From positions 20,157 to 84,156 of the forward strand of contig VGTI01000011.1 of assembly GCA_016874735.1 (NCBI GenBank): a DNA stretch of 64,000 bases, in the 5' to 3' direction. The notes below the pieces were generated by a model, which worked only from the letters and a program-made list of their open reading frames with translations, was not told the origin of the DNA and made no database searches. The position numbers and the translations under genes are program-made. Position 1 is the first letter of the stretch. Every line of letters starts with the position of its first letter. The stretch comes from Deltaproteobacteria bacterium. Its GTDB lineage: Bacteria > Bdellovibrionota_B > Oligoflexia > Oligoflexales > CAIYRB01. Positions 1-8,860 of the stretch are shown here, one piece after another.

Positions 1-277
1 TGGGCTGCCCCTTGGTAGCACAGAAACACACCCCTACTTTGGGATGATCAATCTTATCGGATGGCCTGGTTTTGTCGGCCAGGTCCCGGAGGGTTTTAGC
101 CCGCAGGAGCCAAAAGTGAGCAGCTACTGGTACGGCAAAGCTGAGGTGCGCCCTGGGCGTAAGGTGGGGCATGTGAATCTGGTGGCTGATTCAGCTTCGG
201 AGCTGCGCCGTCGCATCGAACTTGTTAAGGTCGAGATTGGCGCGTGGCAATCTAGACTAACGAGGGAGCAGGCATGA
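1..277 (+). CDS. purK: N5-carboxyaminoimidazole ribonucleotide synthase, C-terminal part (cut by window start)
   Basis: This is the last ~92 residues of PurK, the ATP-grasp enzyme that carboxylates AIR to N5-CAIR in purine synthesis. The open frame runs through the left edge: codons from base 2 read [20 protein letters not shown], so the ATG at 44 is internal. The family C-terminal signature HWYGK..VRPGRKMGH appears as [18 protein letters not shown]. Its stop (TGA, 275-277) overlaps the purE start by four bases (ATGA), the usual translationally coupled purK-purE arrangement. The catalytic ATP-grasp core lies outside the window. Confidence 0.93.
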   Translation, partial: GLPLGSTETHPYFGMINLIGWPGFVGQVPEGFSPQEPKVSSYWYGKAEVRPGRKVGHVNLVADSASELRRRIELVKVEIGAWQSRLTREQA

Positions 278-780
278 CGGAACCATCGCAGGACCCCAGA
301 GTTGCAGTAATCATGGGGAGCAAGTCGGACCTACCGGTGATGGAAGGGGCGATCGCCATGCTTCGTGAACTCGGTGTGGCGTTTGATGCCAAAGTGGTGT
401 CAGCGCACAGGACGCCTGTCGAGATGGGCGAATTCGCGGCGAGTGCACGCGCCAAGGGCTACCGCGTGATTATAGCGGGTGCCGGCGGTGCTGCGCATCT
501 GCCCGGTATGGTGGCGGCCCACACGTCGCTTCCCGTGATTGGTGTACCGGTTCCCATTACGCAGCTCAGTGGCATGGACGCCTTGTATTCTATAGTGCAG
601 ATGCCCAAGGGGGTTCCAGTCGCTACGGTTGCCATCGGCGGGGCGCACAATGCAGGGATACTGGCAGCGCAAATCTTAGCTAGCGGCGACAGTCAGTACG
701 CCAAGAGTTTGGCGGTCAGACTAGACGCCTACAAGGCTAAGATGCGTGCTGAAGTCCAAGCGCAGCAACTGGAGGTCTGA
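274..780 (+). CDS. purE: N5-carboxyaminoimidazole ribonucleotide mutase (PurE, class I)
   Basis: PurE converts N5-CAIR to CAIR in de novo purine synthesis and acts with PurK encoded just upstream. At 168 residues it has normal length. The GSKSD nucleotide-binding motif (about residues 15-19) and SAHRTP (about 43-48) carry the catalytic serine and histidine. [10 protein letters not shown] stretch and the [13 protein letters not shown] segment are typical of class I, the form that needs PurK; presence of purK agrees. The start ATG overlaps the purK stop, so the two are one operon. No further purine genes follow. Confidence 0.97.
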   Translation: MTEPSQDPRVAVIMGSKSDLPVMEGAIAMLRELGVAFDAKVVSAHRTPVEMGEFAASARAKGYRVIIAGAGGAAHLPGMVAAHTSLPVIGVPVPITQLSGMDALYSIVQMPKGVPVATVAIGGAHNAGILAAQILASGDSQYAKSLAVRLDAYKAKMRAEVQAQQLEV

Positions 781-805
781 GGCCTCTGAGTCTGAGGCTG
801 TGGTC

Positions 806-1126
806 TCAGTACCCGCATTCCACCTCGATATACGCAGGATTGCGATCGGCGACATTCACGTAATCCAGACACTGTTGGTAGGCTTGACGGGCGGCATGTT
901 CACCGTTGCCGGCGGCCCAGAATTCAGGGGCACCGTCCGATCCGTCGTTGGCGACACAGGTCATGTACTGGGAATCACCAAAGTTACCAGGTGTCCAGAA
1001 GTCACCCGTCCATTTGCTGCGCCAGTTGGTCCATGTGCCGCGGTCATAGGCTGGGGCGGCGACCACGTGGCCAGATGTCATAAGGACTGAGGAGACGAGA
1101 GCTAGCTTAACAAGTGCGTTTTTCAT
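806..1126 (-). CDS. small secreted protein, unknown function
   Basis: A 106-residue exported protein I do not recognise. Residues 1-23 form a clear Sec signal peptide (MKN, hydrophobic core, cleavage expected after VVA). The mature ~83 residues are rich in Trp, Tyr, Gly and Asp, with three cysteines (YMTCVAN, YQQCLDY, VECGY), so one disulphide is possible. A GGAGG site sits about 8 bases before the ATG. The gene is convergent with purE and divergent from the CheB-CheR gene. It is monocistronic as far as can be seen. Confidence 0.75.
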   Translation of the reverse strand: MKNALVKLALVSSVLMTSGHVVAAPAYDRGTWTNWRSKWTGDFWTPGNFGDSQYMTCVANDGSDGAPEFWAAGNGEHAARQAYQQCLDYVNVADRNPAYIEVECGY

Positions 1127-1305
1127 GATTTGATCCTCCGATGTTCTTTTGATGCTAGCGACTCAGAGACATGGGAGAAAATTTCAAAGTTGGAATAGGT
1201 GTCATTGCTGCAAGCGAAGAATCGTCAAATTATTGTTTTCAAAAAACGTTAAATCTGTAACTTATGTGAATAATAGCGATGCTCAAGAAGCAGGAGTCAG
1301 TGCCG

Positions 1306-4200
1306 ATGGAAGGGGCTACGTCAGAAAAGTACACCAAGAGGCAGCGGGTCGTAGCTATTGGTGCGTCATCCGGTGGACTCGATGCCATCAGCAAAATGCT
1401 GCGCTTTTTGCCTACCGATACTGGGCTCAGCTTCATCATCGTCCAGCACCTAGACCCGAACCAGCCGCATTATTTGGCTGAGCTTCTCACAAAATTGACG
1501 TCGATGCCCCTGGTGCACGCGACCGATGGTTTAAAACTTGAGCCCAATCATGTGTACCTGAATCCGCCTAGAACACTGGTTGAGGTGATTTTCGGCCAAC
1601 TCCGGCTCTTGCCCCTGGCCGATCGGCATCCGTCTGCCTTTTCACCAATCGATACCCTTATGGTGTCATTGGCTAACGAGTTGCAGGACGAGGCCATAGG
1701 TGTCGTCCTCTCCGGTGCGGGACAGGACGGGCGCCTTGGTCTTGCGGCGATCAAAACAGCTGGTGGTATCACGCTTGTACAGAAGCCGGAGACGGCAGCG
1801 TTCCCCGAGATGCCTAACGCTGCCATTGAACTCGGCGTGGATTATATTTTAGCTCCTGAGCAGATTGGGCCCGAGATCGCTCGCTTGGTACGTCAGCCAG
1901 ACGACTGGGGACTACTTGGTTCTGGTGGCGGTGGCCTACTTGCAGGCGAAAACTCCGTCGATCCTGTCGTGAGTTGGCTGCATAAGACGCGAGGTACCGA
2001 TTTTTCTCGCTACAAGCGTCCGACGGTGGAGCGCCGTATTAGGCGTCGCATGGGGTTTCTAAAAATTGTCCGACCTGAAGAGTATATTTTTCACTTAACG
2101 GCACATCCTGAGGAGGTCGACAGCCTTTTTGAGGATATCCTGATCAAGGTGACGTCGTTTTTCCGCGACACCGATGCCTTTGCCGCTCTGCGTGCCGAAG
2201 TTGTTCCCTTCATTCTCGAGCATAAGCGCGCCGACGATCCCGTCCGCGTCTGGGTTGCGGGTTGTGCGACGGGGGAGGAGGTTTACTCCCTTGCGATTAT
2301 ATTTGCAGAAGCCCTGCGTAGCCGAAACCTGACGGCTCAGGTGCGGATATTCGCCACGGATTTGAGTGCTAATGTCATCACCAAGGCGCGCAGTGGCATC
2401 TATGCGGCAAATGTTGCAGAGCAACTCAGTCCGCAGATCCTCGCGGATTATTTCACTTGTCTACCTGAGGGCCAATATCAGGTGCGCAAGATCATCCGCG
2501 ATATGTGCGTCTTTGCCTATCATGATGTAACCAAAGATCCACCTTTCTCGCGCCTTGATTTGATTAGCTGTCGCAATTTAGTGATGTATTTTACGAGAGA
2601 GACACAACGCCGTGTATTAGCGACATTTCATTTTGCACTAAATCCCACTGGTCTCCTGCTCATGGGAGCGGCAGAAACTGTAGGGATCTCGTCCGATCTT
2701 TTCGAGCCCTACGGCAAAACCGGCAAGATTTTTGCGCGACGCCTCACGCGCAGTGTGGCCCCCGATTTTGCAGGCGAATACGTGACCGAGCGGCGTAGCC
2801 CACGGGCAACGGTCACTCCCGCGACAACCACAGCGGGCGATGACGGTATTAATAGCGAGGTCGGGGCCGCTCTCGTCGACAAGATTGGATTACGCGGCGT
2901 CGTTATTAACAACGATATGGAGATTTTACAGTTTTTGGGCCAAACTGCGGATTATCTCACGCATAAACCAGGCGAAATTGCGTCCTGCAATCTGTTCAAG
3001 ATGGCACCACGGGAGTGGCTGGTGGATCTGCGCTTACTCATTCATGAGGCGGATGCCACGAATTTGATGGTGCGTCGTGATAATTTTAGTATGCGTATTG
3101 ACTCAGGTGAGTTGCAAAACATCACGGTTGAGGTGGTGCCATTCGATAGTACCGCGCTACGGCAGAGGTGTTTTATTGTGATCTTTCGCCCCATCGCGAA
3201 AGAAGTTGTTAAGGAGCTTGAAGGAACGGATGAGGAACAGTCTGATGTCCGTGTTGCAGCTATAGTCAACGAACTGGCAGAGACCAAGGCCTACCTCAAC
3301 AATCTCCTCGATAAGGAACTTGCGGCCAACGAGCAGCTCAAATCCGCGAGTGAGGAGCTACTGTCTAGTAACGAAGAATTGCAGAGCACCAATCAGGAAC
3401 TCCAGACCGCAAAAGACGAAGCGCAAGCTGCCAATTTAGAACTCCAGACTGTGAACGAAGAACTCCGTAATCGCCATAGTGAGCTAAGCCAAGTATGCGA
3501 TGACCTGGCAAACACTTTGGCGAGTGGACAAGTCGCACTCATCGTTGTCGATGATCATCTAACTTGTAGGATGATCACTGCCGCCGCCGAACGACTCTTA
3601 GGAGTGCATGCGCGTCATCATAAGTATACGTTGGCGGAGGTGCTCGGCAAATTCCAACCCTTCGACGTGGAATATTTGGTACGCGAGGTTATTTCGACGC
3701 TAAGGCCCAGAGAACTCGATCTGCAAGATGGACAAGGGACTTGGTATGAGCTTAGGGTCAATCCTTATGTGACAGCCAGTAAACAGGTCACCGGTGCTGT
3801 TTTAGTTTTCGACAACATCGATGTCCAAAAGCGCCTGATCAATTCGCTTCAGGATGTCGAAGGCTTTAGTGCGGCGGTAACTGATATGTTGCCGATTGGG
3901 ATAGTTCTGCTGGATGACAATTATCGACTACAAAATTGTAATACATATTTTCAACGTATCTTACAAATGACAGACAAAATTCTGCCGGAGCAAAATATTT
4001 TTGCCATTGCCGACGGAATTTTAGACTCAGAAGATATCCGCCGCTTCGTGAAGATTGACCTCATCAGTAAAGGTACTCTCGACCGCGTCAAAGTTATGCT
4101 CAAGGACGGCAGGCAGATACATATAAGTGGACGCTGTATGAAGCGGCATGGTGCAAGCACTCAGCTGACTGTGCTCACAATCGATGAGAGGGTGGATTAA
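1306..4200 (+). CDS. CheB-CheR hybrid chemoreceptor-modification protein with coiled coil and PAS domains
   Basis: A ~964-residue fusion of a CheB-type methylesterase and a CheR-type methyltransferase. The CheB part (about 12-195) keeps the triad: GASSGG serine at 21/22, VQHLDP histidine at 48, GAGQDG aspartate at 141. No receiver domain precedes it. The CheR part (about 220-490) has the SAM loop VAGCATGEEVYS and ISCRNLVMYF. A heptad-rich linker (about 650-735, repeated EEL/NQEL blocks) leads to PAS-like domains. No histidine kinase domain follows, unlike many relatives. The start at 1306 has AGGAG nine bases upstream; an earlier ATG at 1279 lacks one. No chemotaxis operon is nearby. Confidence 0.9.
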   Translation: MEGATSEKYTKRQRVVAIGASSGGLDAISKMLRFLPTDTGLSFIIVQHLDPNQPHYLAELLTKLTSMPLVHATDGLKLEPNHVYLNPPRTLVEVIFGQLRLLPLADRHPSAFSPIDTLMVSLANELQDEAIGVVLSGAGQDGRLGLAAIKTAGGITLVQKPETAAFPEMPNAAIELGVDYILAPEQIGPEIARLVRQPDDWGLLGSGGGGLLAGENSVDPVVSWLHKTRGTDFSRYKRPTVERRIRRRMGFLKIVRPEEYIFHLTAHPEEVDSLFEDILIKVTSFFRDTDAFAALRAEVVPFILEHKRADDPVRVWVAGCATGEEVYSLAIIFAEALRSRNLTAQVRIFATDLSANVITKARSGIYAANVAEQLSPQILADYFTCLPEGQYQVRKIIRDMCVFAYHDVTKDPPFSRLDLISCRNLVMYFTRETQRRVLATFHFALNPTGLLLMGAAETVGISSDLFEPYGKTGKIFARRLTRSVAPDFAGEYVTERRSPRATVTPATTTAGDDGINSEVGAALVDKIGLRGVVINNDMEILQFLGQTADYLTHKPGEIASCNLFKMAPREWLVDLRLLIHEADATNLMVRRDNFSMRIDSGELQNITVEVVPFDSTALRQRCFIVIFRPIAKEVVKELEGTDEEQSDVRVAAIVNELAETKAYLNNLLDKELAANEQLKSASEELLSSNEELQSTNQELQTAKDEAQAANLELQTVNEELRNRHSELSQVCDDLANTLASGQVALIVVDDHLTCRMITAAAERLLGVHARHHKYTLAEVLGKFQPFDVEYLVREVISTLRPRELDLQDGQGTWYELRVNPYVTASKQVTGAVLVFDNIDVQKRLINSLQDVEGFSAAVTDMLPIGIVLLDDNYRLQNCNTYFQRILQMTDKILPEQNIFAIADGILDSEDIRRFVKIDLISKGTLDRVKVMLKDGRQIHISGRCMKRHGASTQLTVLTIDERVD

Positions 4201-4201
4201 A

Positions 4202-4879
4202 GTGGCACTGGCTTATCACCAGAACGGACTGGCTTTATCGCTGCAGAGTGTCGTCGAGTCGCATGCAGCGTTATTGATGCGACATAGCAATCTCGTGCCC
4301 AACCATGTGTTTGCAGCTACCTTAGACCATTTTGCGGGTATGAATCCCCGCTGCCAAAGATACGTGATCAATAAGATCCACCAGTTAAATACCCTGCTCC
4401 AAGATGCCGTAAACTCAGGCGTCAAACTGACGAGTGATAAGCGTCTTACGTGGTTTGCGATAGCGCGTCTCGGTATGGTGCCGTGCGCCGATGGCTTCGA
4501 TCAAATCAAAGGTTCGGATTTTGTCGAGATTTATAATACGGACGGCATTCAAATTTTTCGTAATCTCGAGTTCTATAAACTGATCTCCTACAGTATTGCC
4601 GAGATCACGCTTTACCCTTGGTATAAGCTTTACGGACGCGATGAGGTGTTTTCCGGACAGATTCGAAGTGAGGCCTTTGTGAAAGCGTTCGATGGTCGCC
4701 GTGAGACTTTTCGTCCGGCTATAGATGACCACGAGTCCGTGGAGCTGATGAGTACTGATCAGAGGCAGTTTCATATAGCCCCGGGGGTGATTTCACCTCT
4801 CTTTAACAAAATGGGCAGACCTGTGGCTTTTTTGGCCACTAGTCAGCGGCAGCGAATCGTTGGTGGTCAGCTCTCATAG
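4202..4879 (+). CDS. conserved-looking cytoplasmic protein of unknown function, partner of CheB-CheR hybrid
   Basis: A ~226-residue soluble protein without signal peptide or membrane segment. I do not recognise a family. The middle (VEIYNTDGIQIFRNLEFYKLISYS) and following WYKLYGRDE suggest a mixed alpha/beta sensory or effector domain, but this is only an impression. A GTG start at 4202 has GAGAGGG upstream and lies one base after the CheB-CheR stop, so the two are probably translationally coupled; an ATG at 4184 inside the upstream gene is an alternative. The tight coupling suggests work in the same signalling pathway. Confidence 0.72.
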   Translation: MALAYHQNGLALSLQSVVESHAALLMRHSNLVPNHVFAATLDHFAGMNPRCQRYVINKIHQLNTLLQDAVNSGVKLTSDKRLTWFAIARLGMVPCADGFDQIKGSDFVEIYNTDGIQIFRNLEFYKLISYSIAEITLYPWYKLYGRDEVFSGQIRSEAFVKAFDGRRETFRPAIDDHESVELMSTDQRQFHIAPGVISPLFNKMGRPVAFLATSQRQRIVGGQLS

Positions 4880-4944
4880 TTTTGATTCTCATGGATAAAT
4901 TAGGCGCACAGTTTTAGGATTGGTAGTGACCAGCGGAGGTGCCC

Positions 4945-5250
4945 GTGGACTCCTTGTTACTACGTCGGCGTGTTGCAGCCAATATTCAGAGGTGTCGCCA
5001 AGAGCGCGGATACTCGCAAGAGGCGATGGCGCAGCGCATGGGTGTATCGCTGCGCTATGTTTCGATGCTGGAGCAGAATGCGCGCAATCTCAGTATCGTA
5101 TCGCTAGCTAAGATCGCCGCGGTCCTGGATGTTGATGTCGCTGATTTAGTCTGCGATCGCAGCAACCTCGATCAGGCTAAGCGCTCGGCTGCAGAATTGG
5201 GGATCGAGCTCCTTAGGCAGCATCTGATCAATCAGTCCACTGTCGATTGA
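4945..5250 (+). CDS. XRE-family helix-turn-helix regulator
   Basis: A ~101-residue protein with a Cro/C1-type helix-turn-helix at about residues 6-65 (RRVAANIQRCRQERGYSQE, then QRMGVSLRYVSMLEQ and a PxxxLxKIA-like turn). A ~35-residue tail follows, without an obvious ligand domain. GCGGAGG lies five bases before the GTG at 4945, which I prefer over the GTG at 4939. The target is unknown. It follows the CheB-CheR pair on the same strand with a ~65-base gap. Confidence 0.85.
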   Translation: MDSLLLRRRVAANIQRCRQERGYSQEAMAQRMGVSLRYVSMLEQNARNLSIVSLAKIAAVLDVDVADLVCDRSNLDQAKRSAAELGIELLRQHLINQSTVD

Positions 5251-5265
5251 CCGTTGTGCTCTGGC

Positions 5266-5889
5266 TCACATTTCATCTTTGAAAATATAGATCAAAAGGT
5301 CGAGGGCTGCCGTCTCCCAGTCGTCGCCGTAGGTGAGTGAAGCGCGGCATAGGGTCAGGCAGGCCCTGTCCCAGACCGGATCTGCAATAGGGTCCTTACC
5401 CTGAGCGCGGCGACTCTGGTCGTAGGTGTGACGGACTATGCGGACTGCCTGCCTAGCCCTCCGCCACTGCCGATGGCGCGCGCTTGCCGTCACCATGGCG
5501 CCATTGAGACTGTCGTTTAACTCCCTGGGCGTGGCACTTGTCGGTACCGTGTCGACCAGGTTGAAGACGTGATCGATATCGCGTGCGTGGTCGGTGAGGC
5601 CCACGACACATATGGGGAATAGCGTTGGCAAATGTGCGGCAAGAGAGTCGAAATGCCACCCCGGTGCCGCCGGGTGGCTAAAGTCAGCTACGAGCACCAC
5701 ACGGGTGTGGCTCTCGACCAGGCAGCAGAGTTGCGTAGGTCCTGGCTCCCGGTGGAAGATGGCCCTGTCTTCCGCCCTGAGGGCGTGTGATAGGTCGCTG
5801 ATACTCGCAATATCTGCGTCTAAAACAATCGCAACCGGGTCCTCTCTAGATAACACAACTTCGCTACAAGCGGACTCAGACTTTTTCAC
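5266..5889 (-). CDS. receiver-like (degenerate REC) protein, tentative
   Basis: A 207-residue soluble protein. Residues ~18-130 have the alternating pattern of a response-regulator receiver domain: VAIVLDAD as strand 1 with an acidic pair, VVLVADFSHP as strand 3 with a possible phospho-acceptor Asp, and CVVGLTDHA as strand 4. The conserved lysine of strand 5 is not seen (VDTVPTSATPREL), so if it is a receiver it is degenerate. The C-terminal ~70 residues are basic and then acidic, with no recognised output domain. The GTG start has GAGGA five bases upstream. It converges on the XRE gene. Confidence 0.6.
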   Translation of the reverse strand: MKKSESACSEVVLSREDPVAIVLDADIASISDLSHALRAEDRAIFHREPGPTQLCCLVESHTRVVLVADFSHPAAPGWHFDSLAAHLPTLFPICVVGLTDHARDIDHVFNLVDTVPTSATPRELNDSLNGAMVTASARHRQWRRARQAVRIVRHTYDQSRRAQGKDPIADPVWDRACLTLCRASLTYGDDWETAALDLLIYIFKDEM

Positions 5890-6291
5890 AAAATCCTCAT
5901 TGCGCCTTGCGCCGAACAGTTTGGGGGTAGGGGTAAGGGGAGTATGGCAGTTTCATTTTTTAATGAGAAGCATATTTATACACTTTTTGGTGCGTCTAAC
6001 TGGGCGAGAATGCTTGTGTTGCTTAAGCACCATGGCTTTGGTGGCGGTTGCCATGCTTGATGGTTTTTGTCGGGTGTTTGTCGATAGTTTCTGATTTTGG
6101 CCCTGCACTCTCCCTCTCATCATTCCTTGCTTGCCTCGTTGCCTCGAGAGGTGTACGACAAAGTTTGTCACCAAATATTTGTCTGAGATTTTCATAATGG
6201 TTTTTGCAAGGCCCGGGAGACCCTCTGGTCAAGGGTTTGGTGGCGAGGAATTTTAAGGGTTATTTCATACTCTAGAAATAAGGCTGTCATC
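5890..6291. other. intergenic region without a convincing gene
   Basis: About 400 bases between two divergent genes. The short frames here overlap each other and lack ribosome-binding sites. A 13-base odd palindrome (GACAAAGTTTGTC, 6157-6169) lies ~120 bases before the XRE gene at 6292 and could be an operator, but nothing supports this beyond symmetry. Confidence 0.5.
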
Positions 6292-6618
6292 GTGGTGAAA
6301 CAGAAGAATAGTCAGCATTTCGGTGCATTTTTAGGCCGCAAACGTAAAGAGGCGGGTCTCAGTCAGGAAGAGGCTGCAGCAGCTCTCGGCTACAGCGACC
6401 GTTTCTTTTTGTCACGTATTGAAAACAACCGTGTTTCGCTGCCTCTCGACAAGATCCCCGTCATCGCCGAGCTCTACGCGATCCCAGTGCGTGACCTTGC
6501 GGCTGCTGTTATCGAAGAGCAGACCCGGATCTTGCGTGGCCGCGTTGAGCGCATCATCGACAAGTCTGCCTCGGGCAAGGTGAAGCGCGGCAAACGTCGC
6601 ACAGGCCGTGCTAGCTAG
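6292..6618 (+). CDS. XRE-family helix-turn-helix regulator with basic tail
   Basis: A 108-residue DNA-binding protein. The Cro/C1 helix-turn-helix occupies about residues 9-70 (GAFLGRKRKEAGLSQEEAA, ALGYSDRFFLSRIENNR, then PVIAELYAIPV). The C-terminus is strongly basic (KVKRGKRRTGR), suggesting extra nonspecific DNA contact. The start is one of two adjacent GTG codons (6292 or 6295) preceded by AAGG. It stands alone. Three copies of a 9-base unit (GATCCGGAT, GACCCGGAT, GACCCAGAT; about 6657-6683) follow downstream. Confidence 0.85.
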   Translation: MVKQKNSQHFGAFLGRKRKEAGLSQEEAAAALGYSDRFFLSRIENNRVSLPLDKIPVIAELYAIPVRDLAAAVIEEQTRILRGRVERIIDKSASGKVKRGKRRTGRAS

Positions 6619-6808
6619 TAGGGACGTTGCTACTCGGGTTGCGGGCTAACCCAGCTGATCCGGATGACCCGGATGACCCAGATGACATTCCTTGGTATAG
6701 CTAAGTTATTAAGTGGACTGCTTTTTTTATTAAAATATTGAAATATTTTATAGAATATTTTAAAAACCAGAGTCCCTTTAACTTTCGATAGCTTGCCGAG
6801 GATCGTCT

Positions 6809-7360
6809 ATGCCGGTCAAATCGTCGAGAAACCGACTGATCTCATCTACGCGTTTGCGGCTTACGGCTCTGGCCATTGCGGCTGCGAGTTGGGGGTGCTC
6901 CGATATTTCCGACCTACCTGAGTTACCCGAGCTACCCGCATGGGCGGGTGGCCCCAAGGCGGCGCCTGAAGCCACGCCACCTGCGGCAGATGCCGACAAG
7001 GGTAGTGATACCGACAAACCTGAGACCCCCAGTCAGCCGGTGACTGCGCAGGCGACGCCGAGCCAATTTCCTCTGGCTACCGTGATTGTCAGCAAAGGTG
7101 CGGTGGTCTCGCCCATCGATCAGAAGACTCTATCGCTCAGTTATGCCGTCACGGGTGGTCCTGTTTCGGTGACGATCAATGAATTTCGTTTTTTCTGCAA
7201 GCGCGAATACGAAAAGAGCTTTAGTAACTGTCCCGACGGATACAAGTACGATTTCGCCGACCTGAAAAGTGGCAGCTCCTACACTCTGACCGTGCAAGCA
7301 GTCAGCATCAGCACGGGTGCCGTCGCCAAGCCGGACTCCATCACGTTCCAAGTCAAATAA
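6809..7360 (+). CDS. lipoprotein with proline-rich linker and FnIII-like domain, unknown function
   Basis: A 183-residue exported protein. The N-terminus is a basic, hydrophobic signal ending in a lipobox (AASWGC, Cys about residue 30). A linker with short repeats (LPELPELP) and Ala/Pro/Asp-rich sequence reaches to about residue 90. The C-terminal ~95 residues alternate beta strands and end SITFQVK, resembling a fibronectin-type III sandwich, with two cysteines (FFCKRE, SNCPDG) likely to pair. GAGGA lies seven bases before the ATG. Partner and substrate are unknown. Confidence 0.75.
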   Translation: MPVKSSRNRLISSTRLRLTALAIAAASWGCSDISDLPELPELPAWAGGPKAAPEATPPAADADKGSDTDKPETPSQPVTAQATPSQFPLATVIVSKGAVVSPIDQKTLSLSYAVTGGPVSVTINEFRFFCKREYEKSFSNCPDGYKYDFADLKSGSSYTLTVQAVSISTGAVAKPDSITFQVK

Positions 7361-7407
7361 CTAAACCAAAATTATTTTGCTAGAAGTGATTTCTAGGGGG
7401 ATGATCT

Positions 7408-8061
7408 ATGATCAGGAATATTTGTAATTCCTTTTTACTCGGTCTTTGCGGGATCTTCTTTATTTTTCCGGAATTAAGCGCGGCGCTAGTATCAAGCGAT
7501 ACAGATGTGGTTGCTGACATTCCGCTCACGGAATCCTACGAATTCATTCGTCTACTTCCTGGTGGTCGTTATGAGGCCGAGGTGGCTAGCGATAGCCGCG
7601 ACGGCGTGCCATCTGTGGCGACTGCGGGACAGTGGGGCACCGCCGATGATCAAACTTTTACATTGGTAGACGAAGTCAGTGGACGCAGCGAAGTCCTAAA
7701 ACGTCTGCCGTCGATAGATTTAAACCCAGTGATTGGGAAAACTCTGACGACAGATCGTGCTGAAGAGATATCCGATCAGGGCCCCCTCAGCTTTCGCAGT
7801 ATAAAACTCAAAGCCGATGGCCGTTTTGTGGCCACTGATTTTCTTGATGGGCACAAGATCAGGGGTAAATACGAGCTTGGTCTCAAGGCGATTTATGATC
7901 GTCTTGAAGACGACGGTGAGCTTGAACATGTGTTGATGAATGCGATTGTCTTTCAATTTAGCGGCAAACATGTGGTGATGACACTGACTCTGAACGTTGA
8001 TGGTCAGTTGACTTTAGAAGATCCTATGGCATATGGGAATTATCCTCAATATCACCAGTAA
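7408..8061 (+). CDS. exported protein of unknown function
   Basis: A 217-residue protein with an N-terminal hydrophobic segment (about 9-27, ending ELSAA) that is a likely Sec signal. The mature part looks beta-rich, with two similar blocks: FIRLLPGGRYEAEV followed by GQWG, and SIKLKADGRFVATD followed by GKYE. This 'DGR(Y/F) ... G.(W/Y)' pattern is reminiscent of lipocalin-like META or DUF306-type sheets, so an internal duplication is plausible. GGGGG lies seven bases before the start. It sits 47 bases after the preceding lipoprotein gene, perhaps in the same transcript. Confidence 0.7.
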   Translation: MIRNICNSFLLGLCGIFFIFPELSAALVSSDTDVVADIPLTESYEFIRLLPGGRYEAEVASDSRDGVPSVATAGQWGTADDQTFTLVDEVSGRSEVLKRLPSIDLNPVIGKTLTTDRAEEISDQGPLSFRSIKLKADGRFVATDFLDGHKIRGKYELGLKAIYDRLEDDGELEHVLMNAIVFQFSGKHVVMTLTLNVDGQLTLEDPMAYGNYPQYHQ

Positions 8062-8206
8062 ATAAACTTAGATAAGTTTACATATGGAAATAAGTGTTTT
8101 GACGGGTCAGTAGCACGATGCTAAGATGGGAGCTCATTTTTTAGATTTGCTGTTTCGTGCGTCAAATAGACCACGTAGGAATCATTTCATCAGGAAAGGA
8201 AGTCCC

Positions 8207-8836
8207 ATGAAATTGAAGAACCTATTGGCCTTAGTGTTTGTATCTGGTGCCGCCCTCGTTGGTTGTGGCGCGCCGCATGATGCCGTCAGTGCAGTTAAAG
8301 CGGATGGCTGGTTTGGTATCGACCGGTTATCGCAGGCTGCAGTTGACGCGATTGCCCAAGCTTGTAGTGACCCGCGTGGTGCTGCAGAGACTGGTCTTAG
8401 TTACGAGGAATGTGTGCTGGTTATTGCTGGTTCTGCGGTGAGGGAGTCATCGTGGGATGTCAATAAATCCTGCGAGGCATGGGGTAATTCTTGGGATCCC
8501 GCCTGTGGACTGACGCAGTCGCGGCGTATGGACGCCGCGGCAGTCGGTCTTGATTGTAATCCCGCGGAACAGTCTGCTAACGGTTATAAATGTAACGCTC
8601 TCACTGGTCTTAGGAATCTCCGCTGCAAAGCTGACGGTGGATCTAGCTGTGACCGATGGGGTAGCGGTCGCACGCTTTATATTGGGATCAAGAAACATTT
8701 AGGATCTAATCAAGGCGTATTTGATAGCTATAGATACGATATGCAGACGGTTTATAGCCGTGACGATGTGAAGCAGAGGCTGGGACTCAGCTCAAACTTG
8801 CGTGGCTGGGATCATGTACTGCATGCCGCGCAGTGA
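8207..8836 (+). CDS. lysozyme-like lipoprotein (putative transglycosylase fold)
   Basis: A ~209-residue lipoprotein: signal peptide with lipobox LVGC (Cys about residue 20). The mature part contains AGSAVRESSWD followed ~25 residues later by ACGLTQSRRMDA, the spacing and flavour of the Glu (ESxx) and GLxQ motifs of the SLT/lysozyme-like fold. If so, the Glu of RESSW is the candidate catalytic acid acting on peptidoglycan. Eight or more cysteines suggest disulphides. The ATG at 8207 has AGGAAAGGA upstream; the longer frame from 8126 is not supported. Function is inferred from two short motifs only. Confidence 0.65.
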   Translation: MKLKNLLALVFVSGAALVGCGAPHDAVSAVKADGWFGIDRLSQAAVDAIAQACSDPRGAAETGLSYEECVLVIAGSAVRESSWDVNKSCEAWGNSWDPACGLTQSRRMDAAAVGLDCNPAEQSANGYKCNALTGLRNLRCKADGGSSCDRWGSGRTLYIGIKKHLGSNQGVFDSYRYDMQTVYSRDDVKQRLGLSSNLRGWDHVLHAAQ

Positions 8837-8860
8837 CTAGCGATTACCTGTAAGCGCTAG
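8837..8860. terminator. possible hairpin terminator at dnaE2 3' end
   Basis: CTAGCG (8837-8842) and CGCTAG (8855-8860) pair around a 12-base loop, and a T-rich run (GATTTTGTTTGTT) follows on the + strand. It would end transcription of the lysozyme-like lipoprotein gene. The stem is only six pairs, so this is tentative. Confidence 0.35.

Noticed and set aside
5953..6232. Several overlapping short frames in the 5.9-6.3 kb gap
   Set aside because: They overlap each other on the same strand, lack ribosome-binding sites and have noncoding-like composition.
6657..6683. Three copies of a 9-base unit (GACCCGGAT-like)
   Set aside because: Too short and few for a CRISPR or regulatory array; probably slippage of low-complexity sequence.
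6721..6765. AT-rich stretch with short inverted repeats resembling an origin or iteron
   Set aside because: No DnaA boxes or repeat series were seen; more likely a promoter/terminator region.
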